DNA from: Bacteroidota bacterium
GTDB taxonomy: Bacteria > Bacteroidota > Bacteroidia > Bacteroidales > WCHB1-69
Direction: 5' to 3'
Length of the DNA: 49,473 nucleotides
Assembly: GCA_023413895.1 (NCBI GenBank)
Contig: JAEZOU010000010.1
Coordinates: 1-49,473, forward strand
Shown: positions 43,457 through 49,473 of the stretch, in pieces
Numbering within the stretch: position 1 is the stretch's first letter
How the letters are laid out: each line of letters begins with the position of its first letter
The notes under the pieces: generated by a model
What the model was told of the DNA's origin: nothing
Database searches by the model: none
Seen by the model: only the letters and a program-made list of their open reading frames with translations
Program-made: the position numbers and the translations under genes

Positions 43457-44711
43457 AATTACAAGGAGCATAATTTCTGCAAAATCCCAACATAGGATAA
43501 CAATCTACAGAATTTGAATAGTGCAAGTAAGCTCTTCCTCGATGCCCAAAAGCATCATTAAAAGGTAGCTCTAAAAAATTCATCTTTGCAAGTGGGATAA
43601 TTTTAGATTCCTGTAAGTCATAAAGATACACTTTCAAAACATCTCTAAACTCCCAATTATTTTTGCTACATAAACTCGCTGATGGTAACCGATCATAGAA
43701 AAATAACACATTAGCATATTCCAGATAAGCAAGCGAATTCGTTGCTTGATATTCAGGCAAATCGGCTACTCGTTCGATTGTTGTCGTATCTAGCAATCCT
43801 GTATGCATACGCCTTGCAGACATCAGGAAATGTCCCCGATTATCATCACTTGCCCAATAGATCTTGTCCTCTAGAAAAATCAGGTTGCAACAGCGCAAAA
43901 ATCCTGTGCTTTGATGCGAAATTAGCAGCTGCCATGTTTCTCCTAAATCATTGGAAAAAAAAAACTTACTCTCTTCTGCATTATCTCCCGAAGTAAGATA
44001 AATATAAGAGGAATAGGGATCCTTTTGAATATGGTGAAAATGAAAAATTGCCTCCTCATCATCTCTTCCTGAAAGATATTCAAAAACCACTTTCCAGTTA
44101 TCAGGACTAGTGTAAGGATAACAACCTTTGAGAACGCGACGAGTATTTTTCCGAGCATGCGAGTACTCAGCAAAAAGACAAAACTCATTACCAGCATCAT
44201 CATAAACAAAATCGATTCCGCAATTGTAAAGCCAACCTTGCAACGGATCTTCGTAATTCAATAAGGTTCGCTTCTCCTCATCGCAAATCCAAATACCAGC
44301 ACCTGGAAATATATCAAACGGCGCTGCAAATACCGTCCCGTACTTCGGACTAACGGCAACTACACAACTCTGCAATAAGATAGAATCGGAATGATTTTGA
44401 TTCAGATCCTTCCAAAGGATTGGTTTATCATTCGGTGAATCCAAAACATAAATCTTACCATTATCATTCTCATAATCAGTATAGTAAAATCGTTTTGCAA
44501 AAGAGGTTTTATTTGCAACATCTTCATTCTCAACCCAACATAAAGAGAGATGATATTCTGAAGAATCTTCCAAAGAGCACCTCTGAAAAGGCACTACCGA
44601 TAATTTTAAATTTTTATCATCTGAATGGAAAATTATTTTCTCTATAAAGAGAAATAAAAGTAAAAAAAGAAATGCAATAACGATGATGGATACTTTCCAA
44701 ACTTTATTCAT
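43395..44711 (-). CDS. Membrane-anchored Asp-box propeller-like protein
   Basis: 438 aa, no named family recognised. One N-terminal hydrophobic helix (about 5-25) is probably an uncleaved anchor, so the body is outside the cytoplasm. The body is beta-rich and has a clear sialidase-type Asp box, SNDLGETWQLL (about 253-263), plus weaker repeats. That suggests a BNR-like propeller. It has many Cys residues. It follows the ABC ATPase gene by 6 bp, so it may be a partner of that transporter. Its 3' end overlaps the patatin gene by 62 bp on the other strand. Confidence 0.7.
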   Translation of the reverse strand: MNKVWKVSIIVIAFLFLLLFLFIEKIIFHSDDKNLKLSVVPFQRCSLEDSSEYHLSLCWVENEDVANKTSFAKRFYYTDYENDNGKIYVLDSPNDKPILWKDLNQNHSDSILLQSCVVAVSPKYGTVFAAPFDIFPGAGIWICDEEKRTLLNYEDPLQGWLYNCGIDFVYDDAGNEFCLFAEYSHARKNTRRVLKGCYPYTSPDNWKVVFEYLSGRDDEEAIFHFHHIQKDPYSSYIYLTSGDNAEESKFFFSNDLGETWQLLISHQSTGFLRCCNLIFLEDKIYWASDDNRGHFLMSARRMHTGLLDTTTIERVADLPEYQATNSLAYLEYANVLFFYDRLPSASLCSKNNWEFRDVLKVYLYDLQESKIIPLAKMNFLELPFNDAFGHRGRAYLHYSNSVDCYPMLGFCRNYAPCNFNLPENQEFQLGSLGYRIEF

Positions 44712-44717
44712 AAACTA

Positions 44718-45452
44718 CTAAAAGAAAGGAGTATAACGCTCTGATAGATTAAAAATTCTACGGATATTTTCTATAGTCATCACCTCAGTAGTTGCTCCGA
44801 AAGAATCTATTTTTCCCTGCTTCAAGAAGAGTGTTTTCGGAATAAATTCTTTTACTAAAGAGAGTTCGTGCATAATGACTAAAATTGTTCTACCAGTATT
44901 ATGCAGTGTTTCAATAAGTTCTAAAAGTTCATATTTATGAGCAATATCTAAGTTTGACAAGGGTTCATCGAAAAGAATCAATGGTGTTTGTTGTGCCATT
45001 GCTCGCGCCACCAATGTACGCTGACGTTCGCCTCCACTCAATTCGCGCGTCATTCGATTGCGCAAATGTGCCAAATCTGTCTGTTCTAAAATCTCTTCTA
45101 CCAATTGTTTATCCTCTTGCGATGCCAAACTCCATCGCCCTTGATATGGCATTCTTCCCATCATCACCATATCGAAAACTGAGAAATCGTAAACAACCTC
45201 TTCATACTGAGGTACAACAGCTAATTTCTGAGCTAATTCTTGGATAGAAAATCTAGTAATCAACTGATTATCAATCAAAATATCACCAGAAGAGGGCTTT
45301 AATAATCCTGCAATTAAATTAAAAAGTGTAGATTTTCCTGCCCCATTAGGGCCTAAAATTGCACAATAATCCCCCATCTTCAGTTCCAACGACAAGTTAT
45401 CGATAACGAACTGATTTTGATAGGAAAAAGATAGATTTTTAATTTTCAACAT
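44718..45452 (-). CDS. FecE/BtuD-type ABC transporter ATPase
   Basis: 244 aa. Walker A GPNGAGKST at 34-42, signature LSGGERQR, Walker B LILFDEPLSNLD and H-loop MHELSL are intact. The type matches ATPases for iron-siderophore, heme or cobalamin importers. It follows the FecCD permease gene by 4 bp, and the two form the importer core. No substrate-binding protein or TonB receptor is in the window. Confidence 0.94.
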   Translation of the reverse strand: MLKIKNLSFSYQNQFVIDNLSLELKMGDYCAILGPNGAGKSTLFNLIAGLLKPSSGDILIDNQLITRFSIQELAQKLAVVPQYEEVVYDFSVFDMVMMGRMPYQGRWSLASQEDKQLVEEILEQTDLAHLRNRMTRELSGGERQRTLVARAMAQQTPLILFDEPLSNLDIAHKYELLELIETLHNTGRTILVIMHELSLVKEFIPKTLFLKQGKIDSFGATTEVMTIENIRRIFNLSERYTPFF

Positions 45453-45456
45453 AGGA

Positions 45457-46479
45457 TTAAAAACGCAATTTTTTACGATCGTTGATTAAAAGGAAGATAA
45501 AATAGGGCGCGCCGACAAGGGCAGTAATGCTGCCAACAGGCAACTCTGAGAATGGCGACAATACGCGTGCCAAGGTATCTGCAAAAAGTAAAAAGAATGC
45601 ACCAAGGAAAAGCGATGCCACAAGCAGTTTCCTGACATCGTTTCCCCATATAATTCTTGCTAAGTTCGGAATTATTAGCCCAATAAAACCAATTACACCA
45701 CAAAAAGAAACAATTCCGGCAATTATCAACGAGGAGATAACTAAAAGAAAAATCGAAACTCGGCGCACATTTACCCCTAATGTCTGTGCAGATTTATCAC
45801 CTAATTGAATAACATTCAAATCTTTAGAATACCCTAACAGAACAATTACCGCAGCAAGAAAGAAAAGTGTTAAATGAGGAATATAGCTCAGCTGACTATT
45901 GGATAAACTTCCCATAGTCCAGAAGAAAATCTTCTGCATCTCCTGTTGATTGAGAACCATAAGAAGTGTCAACACCGCTGAAATTAAGAAGTTAACAGCA
46001 ACTCCCGTCAATAAAATTGTTTGTGTTGTTCCTGTACGCTGCCGTCCTGCTACCAAAAAAATAAAAAGTAACGTGAGCAGTGCCGTGAGGAAAGCCATAC
46101 CTGTAACACCAAAAATCAGTGCGTCAAGCCCCAGAACAAAAGCAAGAGCAGCTCCAATAGATGCTCCTGAAGAGACTCCTAAGATGTATGGATCGCATAT
46201 AGGATTCCTAAATATCGACTGGAAAACGACTCCACACATCGATAGTGCAGCGCCTGCTAGCAAACTCATCAAAATTCGAGGCAAACGAAGTTCTAAGACT
46301 GCAATTTGGGAGACAGATGAAATTTGCGACGCATCTGCTAAACCAATATATGAAAGCAAAATAGTCCACACCTCTCCTACCGGAATCGGAACTGTACCGA
46401 TAGAAGCCGCAGCAAAAACAACAGCAACAACCACCAATAGTAGTAGAATGGATACCCCGCAAATTTTCAGTAATTTCAT
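45457..46479 (-). CDS. FecCD-type ABC transporter permease
   Basis: 340 aa from the ATG at 46479. The upstream ATG at 46503 lies inside a terminator hairpin and is less likely. About ten helices. Family signatures are RLPRILMSLLAGAALSMCGVVFQ, GVSSGASIGA, and FCGVIGFIGLIIPNLARIIWG near the C-terminus, of which the last contacts the ATPase. Belongs to the BtuC/FhuB group that imports cobalamin, heme or iron-siderophores. The substrate cannot be decided. Confidence 0.94.
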   Translation of the reverse strand: MKLLKICGVSILLLLVVVAVVFAAASIGTVPIPVGEVWTILLSYIGLADASQISSVSQIAVLELRLPRILMSLLAGAALSMCGVVFQSIFRNPICDPYILGVSSGASIGAALAFVLGLDALIFGVTGMAFLTALLTLLFIFLVAGRQRTGTTQTILLTGVAVNFLISAVLTLLMVLNQQEMQKIFFWTMGSLSNSQLSYIPHLTLFFLAAVIVLLGYSKDLNVIQLGDKSAQTLGVNVRRVSIFLLVISSLIIAGIVSFCGVIGFIGLIIPNLARIIWGNDVRKLLVASLFLGAFFLLFADTLARVLSPFSELPVGSITALVGAPYFIFLLINDRKKLRF

Positions 46480-46491
46480 AAATAATAAAGA

Positions 46492-46516
46492 GAGCCTGCT
46501 CATAATGAACAGGCTC
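46492..46516 (-). terminator. Terminator after the cysteine desulfurase gene
   Basis: GAGCCTG and CAGGCTC form a 7-bp stem, with further inner pairs, followed on the minus strand by TCTTTATTATTT. It lies 21 bp beyond the stop at 46538 and argues for the later permease start. Confidence 0.65.
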
Positions 46517-46537
46517 TTACAGAAACTATTAGATTCA

Positions 46538-47695
46538 TTAATTTTTCAAAGAAGCAATCTCTCTTACAGCATTGATAGCTGCATCAATATCTTCATCCGT
46601 ATTAAATGGTCCTACACTCAAACGAACAGTTCCATGTATATCGAATGTACCAATTCCTTCGTGAACTTTAGGTGCGCATTGCAAACCTGTACGACAAGCA
46701 ATTTCATAATCTACATCTAACATCATTCCAACATCACCAGCTTCAAAACCATTAATATTAAAGCTCAATACAGGGTTGTGATTTTCGCAAGTATCTGCGC
46801 AATAGGTAGTAACACCTTTTATTTCTTGCAAGCCTAAACGTAATTTATCCCAAAGTTTCATCTCTTTTTCGTGGATATTGTCGATACCTTGTTCTAAAAT
46901 CCATTTCACACCTGCATTCAAACCAGCAACGCCAACCAAGTTCAAGGTTCCAAATTCCATTCTGTAAGGATATTCCTCAAGGTGACCCGGATAAGCCGAA
47001 CGTACTCCTGTACCGCCATAACGAGTAATCTTCACATCTACCCCTTCACGAATGTATGATCCACCAATTCCTGTAGGTCCCATCAAACATTTGTGACCTG
47101 TAAATGCGTATGCGTCAATATTTGCAGCTTGCATATCAAGATTAATCGCACCTGCACCTTGACTTCCATCTACAACAAAAATCAAACCATGTTCTTTACA
47201 GATTTTTCCAATTTCTGCCAATGGTTGGAAAGTACCGATAACGTTGGAACAGTGCGTACAAACCACAAATTTTGTATTAGGGCGAATCGCTTTACGGATA
47301 TCATCAGGATTTACAAAACCACGGCTATCAAAAGGAACATAAGTAACATCTGCCAAACGACCCTCTTTTTGCAACGAATAAAGCGGGCGCAATACAGAAT
47401 TATGCTCCAATTGTGTAGTGATAACATGCGCATTCGGTTCTGCAAGCCCTTGAATAATAAGATTTAAAGAATCTGTAGCATTATAACTAAATGTTAGGCG
47501 GTTATAGTCTTTTCCCCCATTAAAAAGTTGGGTTAACATTTTTCTTGTATTATTTACCACCTCTTCCGTTTCGATAGCAGCATCAAAACCAGAACGACCT
47601 GGATTTACGCCATGCTTTCGATAGAAATTGCACATAAAATCATAAACAACATCTGGTTTCGGATACGTGGTTGCTGAATTGTCTAAATAAATCAT
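46538..47695 (-). CDS. Cysteine desulfurase (class V aminotransferase)
   Basis: 385 aa PLP enzyme. It opens MIYLDNSATTYPKPD, the aminotransferase class V start. HSGFDAA-like GRSGFDAA, the PLP lysine in AFTGHKCLMGPTG (about 205), and the Cys loop CRTGLQCAP (C334 and C340) are present. It resembles the SufS-like, stand-alone subfamily. It should yield alanine plus persulfide sulfur for Fe-S clusters or other thio-cofactors. It follows the Fe-S protein gene by 21 bp, so its sulfur may serve that protein's clusters, though this is inference. Confidence 0.9.
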   Translation of the reverse strand: MIYLDNSATTYPKPDVVYDFMCNFYRKHGVNPGRSGFDAAIETEEVVNNTRKMLTQLFNGGKDYNRLTFSYNATDSLNLIIQGLAEPNAHVITTQLEHNSVLRPLYSLQKEGRLADVTYVPFDSRGFVNPDDIRKAIRPNTKFVVCTHCSNVIGTFQPLAEIGKICKEHGLIFVVDGSQGAGAINLDMQAANIDAYAFTGHKCLMGPTGIGGSYIREGVDVKITRYGGTGVRSAYPGHLEEYPYRMEFGTLNLVGVAGLNAGVKWILEQGIDNIHEKEMKLWDKLRLGLQEIKGVTTYCADTCENHNPVLSFNINGFEAGDVGMMLDVDYEIACRTGLQCAPKVHEGIGTFDIHGTVRLSVGPFNTDEDIDAAINAVREIASLKN

Positions 47696-47716
47696 AATCG
47701 GTTATTTTTGGGTTAA

Positions 47717-49015
47717 TTACTTTTCAATTACAAGTGCGTCAGCAACAATCTCTGCCAACGTTTTAATTTTAATTCCTAATTTATAGGTATGATTCAATTG
47801 TGTGAGTTGGTCAACACAGTTATGGCAAGGGGTAATCACCACTTTAGCACCCGTAGCTCGAATCTGCTCTGCTTTCATCTCACCTACTTTCAAACGACGT
47901 TCATTGTACTCACTCATCGCCAATTGACCGCCACCGCCGCCACAACAAAATGCATCATTCCCGTGAGGATTCATCTCTACAAAATGGGAAACTGATTCCT
48001 TTACAACATAACGCAACTGCTGTAAAAGTCCGCCATTGCGCACTAAATTACACGGGTCATGAATGGTGCATAACTCTTGATTAAGCGATTTATCGACCTT
48101 AATTCTACCAGACTTGATATAATCTGCCAGAAGTTCCACCAAATTTACAACCGGAAAATCATACTTTTTCTGGATAAAGTTCGGTCCCTCCCAACGGAAT
48201 GCTCGTCCACCATGACCGCATTCACCCAAAATCAAGGTTCTGCAGTTTAATTTTGTCATCTGCTCAGCCAGATGGTTTACTATAACTTGTGCTTCCTCAT
48301 TATTGCCAGAAAAGAAAGCATAATTCGTTACATCATACATATCTGTAGAGAGAGTCCAACTCTCTTTGGCGGCATAAAACACCTTGGCTGCTGCCACAAT
48401 TGAAAGCGGAAAGAACTTCGGTTCGCGCGGATTTAAGGTATAAAGCAAATTTACATCTGACTTATTCAGAGGAATTTCTGCTTCTGGATCCTCCAAATCA
48501 TCTTGCAAATCCTCCTGCATCCATTCTATGGTATCCACAAACTCTTCCGTCGGAATCCCCATATTATTTCCCGTTTCAAGTGCTGCATTTACTGTCGATT
48601 GTAATGTTTCTGGCACCAATCCCATTTTCGCAAGCATCATTCTACCTATGCGTACAACATACGGAATATCCACCCCAATAGAACAATGTTTCACACAACG
48701 TCCACACATCGTACAACCGCCAAAAAGTGCATCCACCATCTCTTCTATTGTATAGTCATTCAACTCTCGAGCATTCACCCAGGCAGGTGCTACTTTTCCC
48801 ATTGTTGTGCAATACCTACGATATATCGACGCCACAATGTCCACTTTATAAGCAGGCATAAATTTAGGGTCTTTCATCGCCAAATAATACATACAACTAG
48901 TACCACACAATCCGCAATGAACACATGCATTTAGGTGCGTAACCAATTTACTATCTTTGGGTTGTCGCAATATTTCTAATGCTTTTTCAATAGATTCATT
49001 ATTTACCTTTTTCAT
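47717..49015 (-). CDS. HdrD/GlpC-like Fe-S oxidoreductase
   Basis: 432 aa from the ATG at 49015. A GTG three codons earlier is the alternative. Two [4Fe-4S] ferredoxin motifs, CVHCGLCGTSC and CTMCGRCVKHC, sit in the first 110 residues. CCG-type cysteine-rich motifs follow: HDPCNLVR with CCGGGGGQLA, then PCHNC. CGHGG lies between. This is the layout of HdrD, GlpC and lactate-oxidase subunits that pass electrons to a quinone or disulfide. The partner is not in the window. Operon with the cysteine desulfurase gene. Confidence 0.88.
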   Translation of the reverse strand: MKKVNNESIEKALEILRQPKDSKLVTHLNACVHCGLCGTSCMYYLAMKDPKFMPAYKVDIVASIYRRYCTTMGKVAPAWVNARELNDYTIEEMVDALFGGCTMCGRCVKHCSIGVDIPYVVRIGRMMLAKMGLVPETLQSTVNAALETGNNMGIPTEEFVDTIEWMQEDLQDDLEDPEAEIPLNKSDVNLLYTLNPREPKFFPLSIVAAAKVFYAAKESWTLSTDMYDVTNYAFFSGNNEEAQVIVNHLAEQMTKLNCRTLILGECGHGGRAFRWEGPNFIQKKYDFPVVNLVELLADYIKSGRIKVDKSLNQELCTIHDPCNLVRNGGLLQQLRYVVKESVSHFVEMNPHGNDAFCCGGGGGQLAMSEYNERRLKVGEMKAEQIRATGAKVVITPCHNCVDQLTQLNHTYKLGIKIKTLAEIVADALVIEK

Positions 49016-49038
49016 AGATAGCACTTTTTTTCAGTTTG

Positions 49039-49046
49039 CAAAGATA
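49039..49046 (-). promoter_or_regulatory. Candidate -7 element of the HdrD-like gene
   Basis: Minus-strand TATCTTTG equals TAnnTTTG, 23 bp before the ATG. No TTG is seen at -33. Confidence 0.4.
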
Positions 49047-49084
49047 ATGAAAAAAGTTTTTTGTGCGGTTCTTTCTCTTTTTTT

Positions 49085-49270
49085 TGATTTGGGCGCATCG
49101 GCTTCCCCGCACAAGCCCCACACACGCCGTCGGGCTTTCCGCTCAAATTTCGCGCCTTTTTCTCTCGCTTTAATTTTTTCTAAATCCAAACCAAGTTCCA
49201 AATTCCAAAAGCTAAACCCCAAATTATAAAACCGGCGCTCATAACCGCTGCAATCCCTTGCGCAACACGA
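49085..49270 (-). repeat. Intergenic element, copy B
   Basis: Inverted relative to copy A at 36420-36612. Block 1 is 49227-49257 and block 2 is 49121-49156, with a 70-nt variable middle and GCCCAAATC at 49094-49086. GCGCC at the block 1 end and GGCGC at the block 2 start can pair in both copies. Before block 1 the arms GCGCAA and TTGCGC enclose a smaller GATT/AATC stem. This pairing differs in sequence from copy A. It fills much of the gap between the HdrD-like gene and the FISUMP fragment. The 63-codon minus ORF here (49031-49222) has a TTG start and no known family. Confidence 0.85.
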
Positions 49271-49346
49271 TTACACAATCTCTTGCGCTGATGACTCAAT
49301 TCTCCCTTTGCTGCAACTCTATGCAAATTTTGATTAACCCCAAAAG

Positions 49347-49372
49347 AAAAAAGGCTGACATTATTGCCAGCC
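49347..49372 (-). terminator. Intrinsic terminator after the FISUMP gene
   Basis: GGCTGGCA, loop ATAA and TGTCAGCC form an 8-bp stem (one G-T pair), followed on the minus strand by six T. It lies 23 bp beyond the stop at 49396. Confidence 0.85.
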
Positions 49373-49395
49373 TTTACATAAACGATATTTATAGA

Positions 49396-49473
49396 TTATT
49401 CTTTACGAAGACATCTGATGCTTGCGCCATCACCCTTGTTAAGTTCAGTTTGGAGGCCTTCTGCACAATAGTA
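49396..49473 (-). CDS. C-terminal fragment of a FISUMP-domain protein (5' end beyond window)
   Basis: The last 25 residues run YYCAEGLQTELNKGDG then ASIRCLRKE and a stop. The ending G-x-S-I/V-R-C-x-R/K is the usual end of the Fibrobacter succinogenes major paralogous (FISUMP) domain, found on many secreted Bacteroidales and Fibrobacter proteins. The frame is open to the right edge. Too short for certainty about the whole protein. A good terminator follows. Confidence 0.65.
   Translation of the reverse strand, partial: YYCAEGLQTELNKGDGASIRCLRKE

Noticed and set aside
45950..46720. 256-codon plus-strand ORF opposite the FecCD permease
   Set aside because: Thr/Ile/Lys-rich antisense of membrane-helix codons, crossing the terminator and two genes; no domain seen.
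49031..49222. 63-codon minus ORF in copy B
   Set aside because: TTG start, lies within the repeat and overlaps the -7 element of the HdrD-like gene.
1..49473. CRISPR arrays, tRNA/rRNA genes, insertion sequences and integrases
   Set aside because: Looked for by eye on both strands; no regularly spaced repeats, no tRNA-like T-loop context and no transposase or integrase motifs in the reading frames were found.

Overview
The window looks like a chromosomal segment of a low-GC Bacteroidetes, most likely order Bacteroidales. The evidence is a type IX secretion C-terminal sorting domain on the M14 carboxypeptidase, a C-terminal FISUMP-domain fragment at the right edge, Bacteroidetes-type promoters (TTG at -33, TAnnTTTG at -7) in front of several genes, and Bacteroidetes-typical families (DUF4199, DUF3127, MbnP-like lipoprotein, TamB/tsaD divergon). 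No rRNA, tRNA, CRISPR array or transposase was seen.

Layout. 1-3244 (minus): sbcD then sbcC (cut by the left edge), a double-strand-break nuclease pair. 3315-4893 (minus): a small PspC-domain protein and an SNF/LeuT-type transporter. 5000-14016 (minus): envelope block of a large exported propeller/barrel protein, an AI-2E-type permease and TamB. TamB is divergent from tsaD with only 12 bp between start codons. 14029-18426 (plus): tsaD, an AddA-like helicase-nuclease and a small coiled-coil protein. 18429-21494 (minus): a secreted M14 metallocarboxypeptidase with CUB and T9SS domains.

21582-30003 (minus) is a defence island: hsdM, dinD, an AT-rich spacer with a probable rhuM remnant, hsdS, a YhcG/DUF1016 nuclease and hsdR. 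Its hsdR and hsdM are visibly richer in G+C than the flanks. Perfect or near-perfect palindromes lie inside dinD, inside yhcG and in the spacer.

30257-36255 is a physiology block: NhaD-type antiporter with an unusual C-terminal extension, DUF4199 membrane protein, MbnP-like lipoprotein, CoA-disulfide-reductase/rhodanese fusion and MnmD. 36851-43456 (plus) is a tightly packed run: an oxaloacetate decarboxylase/5S-type carboxyltransferase without the biotin lysine, a DUF3127 protein with an SSB-like acidic tip, an NlpC/P60 hydrolase, a GNAT, MltG, an EamA transporter and a patatin. 43395-49015 (minus) holds an Asp-box propeller-like protein, a FecCD-type ABC pair, a cysteine desulfurase and an HdrD-like Fe-S protein.

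The most unusual noncoding signal is a pair of inverted, about 190-bp intergenic elements (about 36420-36612 and 49085-49270). They share two highly conserved blocks around a variable middle and have potential stems that differ in sequence but keep pairing. They behave like members of a dispersed structured repeat family.
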